Shown: positions 38,377 through 47,733, counted from the stretch's first letter. The stretch: 64,000 nt of DNA from Cognatishimia sp. SS12 (GCF_028369055.1 NZ_JAQNCZ010000002.1:372001-436000); one strand, 5' to 3'. Numbers and translations: made by a program. Notes: generated by a model not told the origin, from the sequence alone.

Positions 38377-39471
38377 TTAGGCCACCCCAAAGGCTGGCGT
38401 GCGCATGATGGCAATATCGCTGGCCGAAAGACCGCCGCCGCCATGCACCGACAGCAGCGTGACGCCATTTAACATCACGTGCCCAAGGTTCGGGTCCGCA
38501 GCGTCGGTGCGCACGGTGATTTCCGCGCTGGCGGCCTCCGCCTCTGGCAGCAGGATCACGACGTTATCTTCTTCCGGGTCAAAATCCTGCCAAACCGCGG
38601 CGTCAGAACTGTCGCTGATCCAACTTCCCACAATGGCCGTGTCGGCCCCCGTCCCGCCGAACAGCAGATCCTGCTTGCCGGCCAATAGCGTATCCTCGCC
38701 GTCGCCCCCGCTGAGGCTGTCACCTATATCAATGTCATGCCCCGCGGCATTGAGCACGCGCCCCTCCAGCACATCATGGCCAGAAAACCCGCTGAGCGTA
38801 TCTGCCCCAAGATCCCCGATCAGATGGTCATTTCCATGCCGCCCGGCCAACCAATCCGCGCCATCGCCGCCGTGCAGCGTATCATCGCCAATACCGCCAA
38901 TCAGGCTGTCATCGCCGCCCCCCCCACTCAGGTGGTCATTGTCGCCGCCGCCGAACAGCGCATCATTGCCCGTGCCGCCGTCCAGTGAATCGGCGCCGTC
39001 TTCGCCCATGAGGCGATCGTCGCCCGCCTCACCGCGCAGAAAATCCGCGCCGGTCGCGCCGAAAATCTGATCGTCGCCTGCGCCCCCTTTGATCGTGTCA
39101 TCATTGGCATATCCGTTGATCTGATCATCCCCGGCCGTGCCGCTGATCAGATCGGTAGACGCGCCGCCAGATAGGATGACCCCGCCGCTGTCAGGCGCGC
39201 TGTCATCTGCTGCGCCATTGGGGACACTGGGCATGGGGCGATCCAGCGGCCGGGTGTCTTCTGCCTCGGTCGGGGCCGCGCCGTCTGCGTTGTCGTCGTC
39301 TGAGTTCCCGTCGTCCGCGCTACCGTCGTCTGAACCGGCGCCGCCGATGTCGCCTTCGGATGTGTCACCCTCATAAGCTTCATCCTCTGCATCAGGGTCG
39401 TCCTCAAGATTGAGGCCGACAAATGCCGTGCCAAGCGCAACCATGCCCAAAATGCTCGCCAATAGGAACAT
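38377..39471 (-). CDS. membrane-anchored RTX calcium-binding repeat protein
   Basis: Protein of 364 residues. The N-terminal hydrophobic segment MFLLASILGMVALGTAFVGL is followed by a very acidic Asp/Glu/Ser/Gly linker (about 23-90). About ten GGxGxDxL-type nonapeptide repeats occupy residues 100-260 (for example GGAGDDQIFG, GGTGNDALFG). The C-terminal 100 residues have FDPEEDNVVILLP, like the calcium-binding proteins common in Rhodobacterales. There is no obvious enzymatic domain and no adjacent type I secretion genes. The first segment looks like an uncleaved anchor, unusual for secreted RTX proteins. Confidence 0.88.
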   Translation of the reverse strand: MFLLASILGMVALGTAFVGLNLEDDPDAEDEAYEGDTSEGDIGGAGSDDGSADDGNSDDDNADGAAPTEAEDTRPLDRPMPSVPNGAADDSAPDSGGVILSGGASTDLISGTAGDDQINGYANDDTIKGGAGDDQIFGATGADFLRGEAGDDRLMGEDGADSLDGGTGNDALFGGGDNDHLSGGGGDDSLIGGIGDDTLHGGDGADWLAGRHGNDHLIGDLGADTLSGFSGHDVLEGRVLNAAGHDIDIGDSLSGGDGEDTLLAGKQDLLFGGTGADTAIVGSWISDSSDAAVWQDFDPEEDNVVILLPEAEAASAEITVRTDAADPNLGHVMLNGVTLLSVHGGGGLSASDIAIMRTPAFGVA

Positions 39472-39566
39472 TGCCCACTCCGCTCAGGGATCGTGCAAGC
39501 AGACCATAAGCAGAGGATATTCCAAAGCGGAGCTTGGACTCGTGGTTAACAGATCCTTGCTTGGAC

Positions 39567-39851
39567 TCAGTCTGTCGGGTTCATCTCTTCGAGGATCTGC
39601 GCCGCCCAATCGCCGATGATCGGGATGAATTCCAGCTGGGCAATCCACCAGGCAAAGACCGAAACCAGAATGGTCGCGCCAATCACCGACCCCAGACCAA
39701 AGGCTAGACCGCGCACAAACTGAAAGCCGACCATCCGCCAGAACGAATTCTGCAACCGAATGAACCGATGGCTGTTCAGCAGCTCGACCTCGCGGGTCAG
39801 CCGATCCAGCGCCTCGGTGGTCGGCGCATCGCTGTCAGGGCTGTGGCTCAT
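39567..39851 (-). CDS. DUF5665 small membrane protein
   Basis: Protein of 94 residues with the DUF5665 pattern LNSHRFIRLQNSFWRM and FQFVRGLAFGLGSVIGA. One long hydrophobic stretch (about 43-70) suggests one or two membrane passes, followed by LEFIPIIGDWAAQIL. ATG 39851 has GGGAGG nine bases upstream. Its start overlaps the end of the DUF1643 gene by 17 bases, so the two are coupled. Function unknown. Confidence 0.85.
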   Translation of the reverse strand: MSHSPDSDAPTTEALDRLTREVELLNSHRFIRLQNSFWRMVGFQFVRGLAFGLGSVIGATILVSVFAWWIAQLEFIPIIGDWAAQILEEMNPTD

Positions 39852-40389
39852 GAGGCGGGGCCTCCCATCTGATCGGTTGCTGCGCGTAGGCCACATAAAG
39901 CGGATGCCTTGGGTGGCCGTGTTTTGTCAGGCCAAAGTGATAAATCTTGGCCCCGGTTTCAAACAGGAAGTTTTCTATTTTCGCCCCCTGTTCCAAATGC
40001 GCACCATGTGCGCCCCAGGCAGCAATCACCACATCAGCCCAATCACATGCCGCGCGTAGCGTGGCGCGATTGGCCGGACCCTCGGGGGCCGGATGACGGC
40101 GCATTTTGGCAGGGTCAGTCTCGCGCAGGGCAAAGATATTGACGGCGCGGAACCCGCCGTACCCCAGCGCGCGCGCCCGCCGCTCGCAACGCTCAATCGT
40201 CGGATCATTCTGCACCTCGGTGGCCTTGGACGGGTTCAGCATCACAAAGGCAACGCGGGGCAAAGACCCATCCCAGACCCGTGTCAGCGCATAACGATAG
40301 GTTTCATCTGGCGAATAGATCGCCTCACTGGCGGCGTCCGCTTTTTGAAAGCTGCGGTGAATAAGGGGTGGATCGGAGAGCATGGACAT
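39835..40389 (-). CDS. DUF1643 domain protein
   Basis: Protein of 184 residues from MSMLSDPP. Family blocks are YRYALTRVWD, FVMLNPSKATEVQNDPTIERC, GFRAVNIFALRETDP and IAAWGAHG. No catalytic role is known. The frame is open for 42 more codons upstream, overlapping the barrel gene, but those residues do not fit the family. The start codon is uncertain by two codons (40389 or 40383). Confidence 0.9.
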   Translation of the reverse strand: MSMLSDPPLIHRSFQKADAASEAIYSPDETYRYALTRVWDGSLPRVAFVMLNPSKATEVQNDPTIERCERRARALGYGGFRAVNIFALRETDPAKMRRHPAPEGPANRATLRAACDWADVVIAAWGAHGAHLEQGAKIENFLFETGAKIYHFGLTKHGHPRHPLYVAYAQQPIRWEAPPHEPQP

Positions 40390-40429
40390 CCGCCGCACCA
40401 TAGGGCGCAAGGGCGCAAAGAAAAACCCG

Positions 40430-41743
40430 TCAGAACGTCGATTGAATGCCGAAACTCGCCTGAAGACCCTGCGTGCTAAAGCGCGAGACATCAGAATCGG
40501 TGCGCGTCGCGGCAATGGTCAGGCGCGGGGAGAACCCAAAGCGCGAGATCTGGTTAAATAGAGCGGTGGCCGACAGCGTTGCGGTTTTGTCGTGGCGCCC
40601 GCTGAGCGAGAGCGAAAACTCATCATAGGTTTTCTGCGACAGCGCGGCGCGGAACGACAGGCTGGCCCCCCAGATCGGCTGCGCCAGACGGTATTCAGCC
40701 GCCACTTCGTGAAAGCGGTATTCATAGGTGGCAATATCAGCGTTCAGCATCCGCCCACTGTAGGACAGGGTAAAGACATCCTCATTGCCAAGACGCTGGG
40801 CATAGGTCGCCCCAAAGCCAAAAAGCTGCGCGTCCGGTTCCCCAACGCTGAGCGCCTCTCGATTTTCGACCCGGCCCCGCACCGTCAGCGTGGCGGCCTG
40901 GCCGATTTTGAACTCCTGCGCCAGATCAAGCCGCTGATAGCCCCAAAGCGGTGCGCCGCCATACCAGGTGCGGCCCAGGCTCAGGGCGATGGCGGTGGGC
41001 CCCAGCCGATCATTCAATATGCGTTGATGGCGCAGGGACACCCCCAGCTGCGCCAGCGCATAGTCACCGCCACGGGCGCTTGGGGCCTGCGCCTTGGCGG
41101 CACCGGACAGCACAAAACTGCGACCAAACCCGCTGAGTCCCAGACTGGTGCGCTGGGTTGCGGATTGCGACAGGCGGTAATCCAGATCAAAGGCCCCGGT
41201 AAGTTCCGTACCCGACAGCGCCAGCGCACTTGGGGCCAGCTCCAATTCGATGTCGCCCAGGAAAAACTGGCTGCTGCGCGCGCCGCCATTGATATTGTCT
41301 GATGCGGCGATCCCGGCATCAAAACTTAGGCGGAGCGGGCTTTCGGCGCGCAGGGCGCGAAATTCGCTGCGGATCTGATCGGCGGTGGCCTGATCCGTGG
41401 CGTGATTGGCCGCGCGGCGCAGCCAGATTTGCGCGCGCAAGTACTGGCCCTGACGGGCGTGGGCCGCCGCAGCCAGCCGGGCGGCGCGCTGTTTTGTCAG
41501 ATGATCCTGTGCGGCGGCAAACGCGGCGCTTGCGGCCTCTGCCGCAGCAGGGGCCTGACCAAGCTCAAGCGCGCGCAACCCGATTTCAAGCCATTGCGCA
41601 CCGCTACACGATGCGGCCGCACAGGCGCTGGGCGGTTCTGACGCCAGAGCGATCTGCGGCGTCCAAAGAAAAAGCGCAGCAAGGCACGCCATGCGAGCGA
41701 TACCCCGACTGCGCCGCACTGCTCGTGATTTGAGGGTTTGCAT
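40430..41743 (-). CDS. Slam/DUF560-like outer membrane beta-barrel with TPR-like N-domain
   Basis: Exported protein of 437 residues. A signal peptide ends around IALASEPPSA (about residue 35). Residues 45-130 are alanine-rich helices of TPR type (LEIGLRALELGQAP, ARQGQYLRAQIWLRRAA). From about 138 on there is a barrel that opens SFDAGIAASDNINGGAR, close to the DxNxN entry of the surface lipoprotein assembly modifier (Slam) family, and closes with F (GIQSTF). Slams move lipoproteins to the cell surface. A CAP-domain lipoprotein gene is divergent from it. The family call is by pattern, without alignment. Confidence 0.68.
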   Translation of the reverse strand: MQTLKSRAVRRSRGIARMACLAALFLWTPQIALASEPPSACAAASCSGAQWLEIGLRALELGQAPAAAEAASAAFAAAQDHLTKQRAARLAAAAHARQGQYLRAQIWLRRAANHATDQATADQIRSEFRALRAESPLRLSFDAGIAASDNINGGARSSQFFLGDIELELAPSALALSGTELTGAFDLDYRLSQSATQRTSLGLSGFGRSFVLSGAAKAQAPSARGGDYALAQLGVSLRHQRILNDRLGPTAIALSLGRTWYGGAPLWGYQRLDLAQEFKIGQAATLTVRGRVENREALSVGEPDAQLFGFGATYAQRLGNEDVFTLSYSGRMLNADIATYEYRFHEVAAEYRLAQPIWGASLSFRAALSQKTYDEFSLSLSGRHDKTATLSATALFNQISRFGFSPRLTIAATRTDSDVSRFSTQGLQASFGIQSTF

Positions 41744-42037
41744 TGCAACTGGTCCGGAAACATTTGCCGCACCCTGTGAAATGTTCCGGGGTCGGGCAAT
41801 TCGGCTTGGGTGTTATGTTGTTTTTGGGCGGGGTTTTGCCCAGCTTGGGCGAAGCTTCGCTGAAATTGATCCGGGGCCGGATGTCATGGCAAATCTCTGC
41901 CACCTGCGGCCCGGCATTCTTGCAGGCTTTCGCCACATTCCGCAGCTGTGCTGCGTGGCTATTTACGGGATGGATCGCGCTGATCTAGCTGGTTTTGAGG
42001 CACGGCATTGTCCGGCCAATGCACAAGGAGCAGTCTT

Positions 42038-42586
42038 TTGAAAATTGTCTATCTCGGCGTCACGCTGGGCATGCTGGCCGCGTGCCAGAGCACGTCTAAC
42101 ATTGTCCCCGCTTCGGTTGCACCGCCGCCCGGGCCAACTACGACCACCACAACAAGCACGCCGACATCTTCGCCATCGGTCAGCAGCACATCAACGCCAG
42201 ACTCCGTTGATCGGGTCGCTTTTGCAGGGCTCTTGAACGACTCGCGATTGGCCAATGGCGCAGGGGCCGTTAGTTTTGACGCCCGGCTGGCCAATGCGGC
42301 GCAGGGCCATGCGGATGATATGCTGGCCAACAACTTCATGGGCCACACCGGCAGCGATGGATCAAGTGCCGGCGACCGCATCACTGCGGCGGGCTATAAC
42401 TGGCGCACCTATGGCGAAAACGTTGCACGGGGGCAGGAGAGCGAAGAAGAGGTGATGACCGCCTGGACCAATTCCCCCGGCCACCACGCCAATAACGTCA
42501 ATCCGAACTTCGAAGATTTTGGCATCGCCAAAGCAGGCAGCGGCAATAGCACCCGCTGGGTTCTGCTTTTGGGGTCCGAATTCTGA
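42038..42586 (+). CDS. CAP-domain (SCP/PR1-like) lipoprotein
   Basis: Predicted lipoprotein of 182 residues with signal MKIVYLGVTLGMLAACQS (lipobox LAAC). A Thr/Ser/Pro linker of about 25 residues follows, then a CAP domain with LNDSRLANGAG, AQGHADDMLANNFMGHTGSDG and the second His in NSPGHHANNVNPNF. The start is TTG: AAGGAG (42025-42030) lies seven bases before it and it gives a complete signal peptide, whereas the frame's next ATG codons would lose it. Bacterial CAP proteins are extracellular with unknown substrates. It is divergent from the Slam-like barrel gene. Confidence 0.85.
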   Translation: MKIVYLGVTLGMLAACQSTSNIVPASVAPPPGPTTTTTTSTPTSSPSVSSTSTPDSVDRVAFAGLLNDSRLANGAGAVSFDARLANAAQGHADDMLANNFMGHTGSDGSSAGDRITAAGYNWRTYGENVARGQESEEEVMTAWTNSPGHHANNVNPNFEDFGIAKAGSGNSTRWVLLLGSEF

Positions 42587-42589
42587 TCG

Positions 42590-43495
42590 TCAGAGGTTAA
42601 ACACACGGCTGGGGTGCAATTCCCCTGCCTTGAAGGTGCCAACAGCAACAGGCTGGCCCTCATAGCTTGCCCAGCACTCGTCGCCATATTCGAGGTCATG
42701 GGCGACAACCATGCCCGCGTTGCCATTTTTCAACCGGGTTTTCCCTTCGGGGGTGCATGTCACCTCGGGCAGATCTGTTAGACCTTCGGTGATTGGCCGC
42801 AGAAGGTCATCCAGTTCGGGCTGTTTGGCCAGCGCTTCGATCTGATCCAATGTCACCGCGCCAGCCACATCAAAGGGGCCAGACCAGACGCGACGCAATT
42901 CGCGCACATGGCCCAGGCACCCCAAGGTCGCACCCAGATCGCGGGCGATAGAGCGCACATAGCCGCCCTTGCCACAGGTCAATTCAAGAAGCACATGATC
43001 CGCGTCCTCGCGGTCCAGCATGATAAGGCTTTCAACCCATAGCGGACGCGCGGCCAGCGAAATGTCTTCTCCATCGCGCGCCAATTTATAAGCCCGCTGC
43101 CCATCGATTTTGACGGCTGAGAATTTGGGCGGCACCTGCTCAATGTCACCAACAAAAGCACCCAATGCTGCTTTGATGTCGTCATCGCTCGGGCGCAGCG
43201 CACTTTCGGCGATCACCTCGCCTTCGGTGTCATCGGTGTTTGTCGCCTGACCCAGCCGGACGGTAAATTCGTAACATTTCAGCGCATCGGTGATGTAGGG
43301 GATGGTTTTCGTCGCTTCGCCCAGCGCCACCGCCAAGAGCCCTGTGGCTTCGGGGTCAAGCGTGCCGGCATGGCCCGCTTTTTTGGCCCCCAGCGCCCAG
43401 CGCACCTTGTTGACAACGGCGGTTGAGGACAATCCCGCAGGCTTGTCGACAATCATCCAGCCTGAAATATCCCGTCCCTTACGTGTGCGCCCCAT
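42590..43495 (-). CDS. truB: tRNA pseudouridine(55) synthase TruB
   Basis: Makes pseudouridine 55 in the T-loop of most tRNAs; 301 residues. Opening [14 protein letters not shown], then catalytic D47 in [14 protein letters not shown] and the later blocks [15 protein letters not shown] and [18 protein letters not shown]-terminal PUA-like region follows. It ends three bases from the convergent CAP-lipoprotein gene. It is normally followed by rpsO in this group; here five genes intervene. Confidence 0.97.
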   Translation of the reverse strand: MGRTRKGRDISGWMIVDKPAGLSSTAVVNKVRWALGAKKAGHAGTLDPEATGLLAVALGEATKTIPYITDALKCYEFTVRLGQATNTDDTEGEVIAESALRPSDDDIKAALGAFVGDIEQVPPKFSAVKIDGQRAYKLARDGEDISLAARPLWVESLIMLDREDADHVLLELTCGKGGYVRSIARDLGATLGCLGHVRELRRVWSGPFDVAGAVTLDQIEALAKQPELDDLLRPITEGLTDLPEVTCTPEGKTRLKNGNAGMVVAHDLEYGDECWASYEGQPVAVGTFKAGELHPSRVFNL

Positions 43496-43553
43496 GGTGC
43501 CCTCATCACTCTGTCTGTCAGAAGCTGCCGCCTACCGAACCTGTCGCGGCGCG

Positions 43554-44297
43554 TCAATCGCCGCCGGCATCAGACACGACGCCAACGATCGGCCCGAGCC
43601 AGAACCCAGGATCGGATCGGCCGATTTGTGGCGCGTGCAACCGGCTGACCTTGCCGTCAAAATACAGCGCCTGAGGCAGCTTGAGCCTGTCTTTGAAAAA
43701 GCTGCCAAAGGCGTGGAAGGTCACGCTGTTTTCCGACTTCACAAACACCACGCGCTGACCATCGGTCGACGTGCCGACACCGTTGCGCACAAAGGCAGAG
43801 GTGCTGTCCGGCAAAAATCGCGGATGCAATGCGTCATCAATCACCAGCATCGGCCCGGATTGCGTCGCATAGGTGCAGTCCGGCTGTTCCGCGGCAAAGC
43901 GCAGGGTTTCAATCACATCTGCGCGTGCCTCGCGAATGCAAAAGACGCCGTTGGGCAACAAGCCGAAATTGCCGGGGCTGGCCTTGGTAAACAGGCGCTG
44001 TTCTTGATTGCCCTCAGCGATGTAGTAGCCCACCGGGGTGCGGTTGGGGTGATACATCCCGGCGTTCATGGCAAAGCGCAGGCTTTGGCCGTCCGGCAGA
44101 AACGCCTCAATCGCGTCAAACTGCCCAAGGATCTGCCCGGCGTCATCCTTGAGGAACAGCCTCAGATCTTCGCTGCCAGCGTCAACTTCGCAAACCGTGT
44201 AGCGATTGCTTTGGTGGGCCTCTTCGCGACAGTCCACGGCGCTGGCCAGGGACGCAAAGCTGCAAAGTGCCAGGGTGATCCCCAGCAGCAGTCTCAC
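43554..44297 (-). CDS. phosphodiester glycosidase (NAGPA-like) family protein
   Basis: Exported protein of 247 residues with signal [20 protein letters not shown]. The NAGPA/DUF2233 pattern is clear: [48 protein letters not shown] and [17 protein letters not shown]. Human NAGPA removes GlcNAc from a phosphodiester; the bacterial substrate is unknown, possibly an envelope glycan. It is coupled to rbfA by a four-base overlap and followed by truB 58 bases later. Confidence 0.9.
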   Translation of the reverse strand: MRLLLGITLALCSFASLASAVDCREEAHQSNRYTVCEVDAGSEDLRLFLKDDAGQILGQFDAIEAFLPDGQSLRFAMNAGMYHPNRTPVGYYIAEGNQEQRLFTKASPGNFGLLPNGVFCIREARADVIETLRFAAEQPDCTYATQSGPMLVIDDALHPRFLPDSTSAFVRNGVGTSTDGQRVVFVKSENSVTFHAFGSFFKDRLKLPQALYFDGKVSRLHAPQIGRSDPGFWLGPIVGVVSDAGGD

Positions 44298-44701
44298 TCT
44301 TGGGCCTCGTCATCTGCCGCGAGATCGCGCTGCACCTTGGCGTCGCTGAACATCCGGCGCGTCGCGTCCATCTGGTCAAAGGTTTCATCCAGACGAAACC
44401 GCATTTCTGGCGTGTGCTTGAGGCCAAGCTTTTTGCTGATCATGCGCTTCAGCTCATATTCATTGCGGGCCAGCAATTTGATCACAACATCTTTGCCTTG
44501 GCCACCAAGCGGCAGCACATAGACCGTTGCAATGCGCAAATCGGGTGATGTGCGCACCTCGCCAACGGTGATTGACAGGCGGTTCAGGTCCGGATCATGG
44601 ACCTCGCCGCGCATCAGGATTTCTGAAAGCGCTCGGCGAATGGTTTCGCCAACACGTAACTGCCGCTGTGATGGGCCGTCATGAAAATTCTTCTTTGCCA
44701 T
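44294..44701 (-). CDS. rbfA: 30S ribosome-binding factor RbfA
   Basis: KH-fold assembly factor for the 16S 5' end and cold adaptation; 135 residues. Marks: [39 protein letters not shown] (split [10 protein letters not shown] and [10 protein letters not shown]) and [20 protein letters not shown] extension to 44710 would add three residues. First gene of the rbfA-NAGPA-truB unit, divergent from dapB. Confidence 0.96.
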   Translation of the reverse strand: MAKKNFHDGPSQRQLRVGETIRRALSEILMRGEVHDPDLNRLSITVGEVRTSPDLRIATVYVLPLGGQGKDVVIKLLARNEYELKRMISKKLGLKHTPEMRFRLDETFDQMDATRRMFSDAKVQRDLAADDEAQE

Positions 44702-44785
44702 GGGTGTCACTTATGCCTTTTCAGAGCCTTTGCCAAGCGCCGCTGTTTGCAGTAAAGGCAGGACATACCCGTGATGGAGAGTGAG

Positions 44786-45595
44786 ATGGAAGAGCTGCCA
44801 GGCATCGTGATTACCGGGGCATCGGGACGGATGGGCCAGATGCTGATCAAAACAGTTGCCGAGAGCGACAAAGCCCGATTGGCCGGCGCGGTTGAGCGCA
44901 GTGGCCATGCTTGGGTCGGCCAAGATATTGGCACCGCAATGGGCGGTGCGCCCTTGGGCGTCACCGTGACGGACAAGCCCCTGGAGGCATTCGCCAAGGC
45001 GCAGGCGGTCATTGATTTTACGGCGCCAGCGGCGACGCTTGCGTTTTCCAAACTCGCCGCGCAGGCGCGTGCTGTGCACGTTATTGGCACCACCGGGATG
45101 AGCGACGAAGAAATCGCCCAGCTTGAGCCAGCTTCGCATCATGCGGTGATCGTGCGCGCCGGCAACATGAGCCTTGGGGTGAACCTGCTGACACAGCTAA
45201 CCAAAAAGGTCGCGGCGGCGTTGGATGAGGACTTTGACATCGAGATCATCGAAGCGCACCATCATCACAAAGTTGATGCCCCCTCGGGCACCGCGCTGAT
45301 GCTGGGCGAGGCCGCCGCCGAAGGGCGCGGCGTGACGCTGGCGGATGTGCGCGACAGCGGGCGCGATGGCATCACTGGCGCGCGCAAACGTGGCGATATC
45401 GGTTTTACTGCCATTCGCGGCGGCGACATCGTCGGGGAACATGATGTGCTGTTTGCCGCCGCAGGGGAGCGCATTGTGTTGCGCCATCTGGCGACAGATC
45501 GCACGATCTTTGCGCGTGGCGCGCTAAAGGCCGCCCTCTGGGGGCAGGACAAAATGCCCGGTCAGTACGACATGATGGACGTGCTCGGGCTTTGA
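44786..45595 (+). CDS. dapB: 4-hydroxy-tetrahydrodipicolinate reductase
   Basis: NAD(P)H-dependent step of lysine and diaminopimelate synthesis; 269 residues. The nucleotide-binding GASGRMGQM is at the N-terminus, then [19 protein letters not shown] and the active-site [19 protein letters not shown] 44786 has GGAG six bases upstream; in-frame starts at 44771 and 44774 are less well placed. Terminator follows. Confidence 0.97.
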   Translation: MEELPGIVITGASGRMGQMLIKTVAESDKARLAGAVERSGHAWVGQDIGTAMGGAPLGVTVTDKPLEAFAKAQAVIDFTAPAATLAFSKLAAQARAVHVIGTTGMSDEEIAQLEPASHHAVIVRAGNMSLGVNLLTQLTKKVAAALDEDFDIEIIEAHHHHKVDAPSGTALMLGEAAAEGRGVTLADVRDSGRDGITGARKRGDIGFTAIRGGDIVGEHDVLFAAAGERIVLRHLATDRTIFARGALKAALWGQDKMPGQYDMMDVLGL

Positions 45596-45615
45596 GCGCA
45601 GTTCAAACCGCATGA

Positions 45616-45643
45616 AAAAAGGCGCGTCCTAGGGCGCGCCTTT
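45616..45643. terminator. bidirectional terminator between dapB and the DUF983 gene
   Basis: Stem AGGCGCG / CGCGCCT (45620-45626, 45635-45641). Five or more A on the left provide the T-run for the minus strand; only TTT on the plus side. Confidence 0.75.
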
Positions 45644-45667
45644 GTCGTTTCTGCTTCGTTGAACAGT

Positions 45668-46042
45668 TTAGCGGCCAAACCCGTGCATCCGGTGGGCCCA
45701 CTGATATCCGATAATCATGCCTTTGATGCGCGGCAGCATCAGCAGCGAACAGATAATTGCGATGACCGACAGCGACAGCGCCATGAAAAGTGGGGAGGGG
45801 CGGTAAAGCTCCCACATGAATGTCAGCGCTAGGCCCATGATGTGGCCAACCACCAGAATGGTCACATACGCCGGGCCGTCATCCGCGCGGGCATGATGAA
45901 ATTCTTCGCCGCAAACCGAACAGCTGTCTTCGATCTTCAGATAGCTGTGCAAGACATTGCCTTCGCCACAATTTGGGCAACGCATTTTCAGCCCCCGCAG
46001 AAGCGCGGGTTTCATTGCGCGGTGTTCCATCGTCTCAGTCAT
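45668..46042 (-). CDS. DUF983 membrane protein
   Basis: Protein of 124 residues. Two CxxC zinc-ribbon pairs (MRCPNCGEG and SCSVCGEEF) are followed by DDGPAYVTILVVGHIMG and two membrane helices (about 60-80, 87-107). Conserved in alphaproteobacteria and sometimes near cytochrome oxidase assembly genes; function unknown. AAGGAAC seven bases before the ATG supports the start. It follows the DUF1674 gene on the same strand. Confidence 0.92.
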   Translation of the reverse strand: MTETMEHRAMKPALLRGLKMRCPNCGEGNVLHSYLKIEDSCSVCGEEFHHARADDGPAYVTILVVGHIMGLALTFMWELYRPSPLFMALSLSVIAIICSLLMLPRIKGMIIGYQWAHRMHGFGR

Positions 46043-46191
46043 ATCGCGTTCCTTGATACCATTGGAGGCAGGTAAGCCTCAAAAGGAGACCTGGCAATCC
46101 CAGCGCCTGCGACCAAGGCGCACGGGGTGGTGCTATGTCGCACGCTGCGAAATGCGATCATATCTCACAAGATCCGGTTTTGCCCGCAGCG

Positions 46192-46377
46192 TCAAAAATC
46201 GACGGCGATGCCCTTTTTTTCCCAGTCGCCATACCGCACGGGTTCCGGGCCATCGCGTCCACCCAGTTCAGGTGGCAAGTCCATCTCCTGCGCTTTGCGG
46301 CGGCGCTCTTCGGCCTCGGCGAGGGCGCGCAGCGCCGCTGGGGGCAGGTCTTGCGTTTCCTGTTTTGTATCGCTCAT
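46192..46377 (-). CDS. DUF1674 (SDHAF4-like) small protein
   Basis: Protein of 61 residues ending in the diagnostic block GGRDGPEPVRYGDWEKKGIA-VDF. This family includes mitochondrial SDHAF4 and its bacterial relatives, which help flavinated SdhA assemble into succinate dehydrogenase. The N-terminal half is charged and helical. The ATG at 46377 follows AAAGG by seven bases. Start is divergent from rsmB; the longer open frame to 46581 runs antisense to rsmB and is not coding. Confidence 0.9.
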   Translation of the reverse strand: MSDTKQETQDLPPAALRALAEAEERRRKAQEMDLPPELGGRDGPEPVRYGDWEKKGIAVDF

Positions 46378-46464
46378 CTCGCGGCCTTTCCGGGGTTTCT
46401 TTCGCGTCGGGGCCTTGATATACGCCCCCGTCCGCCTTTGGACAAGAAAAACAGGAGCCTTCCC

Positions 46465-47733
46465 ATGTCCCAGACCGGCGTTCAGGCGCGGCGCAGTGCG
46501 GTTTATCTGATGGATCAGATCCTGGGGGAGGGGCGGTTGCTGTCCGAATTGATCGCAACTGGGGCACTTGAAAAACTGCAACCCGCAGAGCGCGCGACGG
46601 CGCAGCGTCTAGCGCTGGATACCCTGCGCGGGATGGAGCGCGCGGACCGGATTTTGCAAAAGCACCTGAAAAAGCAGCCGCCGCTCATGGTGCGCAATGC
46701 CCTGCGTGTCGCCACGGTGGAGCTCTGCCAAGGTGGCGCGGCCCATGGGATCGTCAATAGCGCGGTGGAAATCGTCGGCCGCAATAAGCGGACCCAGTCG
46801 ATGAAAGGGCTGGTCAATGCGGTGCTGCGCAAAGTCGCCGCCAATGGCGCGGAGATTTGGCCGACCCTGCGGGTGCCGCATCTGCCCGCATGGATTCGCG
46901 ATCCACTGGTCATGGCCTATGGCAAGGATGTGGTCGCCGCTATGGAGGCCGGGCATTTCGCGGGCGCGCCGCTTGATCTGACCGCCAAAGGCGACAAAGC
47001 CGCGCTGCAACGCTCACTCGGGGGTGAGCTGCTCGAAACGGGCAGCGTGCGGTTGGCAGATGCGGGGCAGGTCTCGATGATGCCGGGCTTTAAGCGTGGC
47101 AGCTGGTGGGTTCAGGATGCGGCAGCAGCCTTGCCTGTGCAGATTTTGGCCCCCAAAGCCGGTGACAAGGTGCTGGAGCTTTGTGCCGCGCCAGGTGGCA
47201 AAACCATGCAGCTTGCGGCCATGGGCGCAGAGGTACGCGCGGTGGATGACAACCCGGCCCGGATGGAACGGGTGCGCGAAAACCTCAAGCGCACCAAACT
47301 GCCCGCAGAGCTGCACGTGGGGGATGCATTGGCCGAAAGCGGCACATGGCCCATGATCCTGCTGGATGCGCCCTGCTCGGCCACAGGCACCATTCGTCGC
47401 CACCCGGACCTGCCGCATGCCAAAGATGGTGCCGAGATCGGCGCATTGATTGACCTGCAGGCGCAGATGCTGGATCACGCGATTTCGCTGTTGGCCCCCG
47501 GTGGGCGTCTGGTGTTTTGCACCTGCTCGCTGTTGCCGGACGAAGGGGAATGCCAGATCGAAGAGGCCTTGGCGCGTCATGCCGGGCTGAGCATTGATCG
47601 CGACGCGCTGACCGTCCCGGGGGTGGACCCGGCCTGGATCACCGAAGAAGGTGGGCTGCGGCTGCGTCCGGATTACTGGGCGGACAAGGGCGGCATGGAT
47701 GGGTTTTACATCGCTTGTCTGAAAAAAGACTAA
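46465..47733 (+). CDS. rsmB: 16S rRNA (cytosine-C5)-methyltransferase RsmB/Fmu
   Basis: SAM-dependent enzyme that methylates C967 of 16S rRNA; 422 residues. The N-terminal NusB-like RNA-binding domain (about 1-135) is followed by the methyltransferase with VLELCAAPGGKTMQLA, LLDAPCSATGTIRRHPD and the second catalytic Cys in VFCTCSLLPDEGE. AGGAG precedes the ATG. It is followed by the heparinase-like gene, a common alphaproteobacterial order. Confidence 0.95.
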   Translation: MSQTGVQARRSAVYLMDQILGEGRLLSELIATGALEKLQPAERATAQRLALDTLRGMERADRILQKHLKKQPPLMVRNALRVATVELCQGGAAHGIVNSAVEIVGRNKRTQSMKGLVNAVLRKVAANGAEIWPTLRVPHLPAWIRDPLVMAYGKDVVAAMEAGHFAGAPLDLTAKGDKAALQRSLGGELLETGSVRLADAGQVSMMPGFKRGSWWVQDAAAALPVQILAPKAGDKVLELCAAPGGKTMQLAAMGAEVRAVDDNPARMERVRENLKRTKLPAELHVGDALAESGTWPMILLDAPCSATGTIRRHPDLPHAKDGAEIGALIDLQAQMLDHAISLLAPGGRLVFCTCSLLPDEGECQIEEALARHAGLSIDRDALTVPGVDPAWITEEGGLRLRPDYWADKGGMDGFYIACLKKD

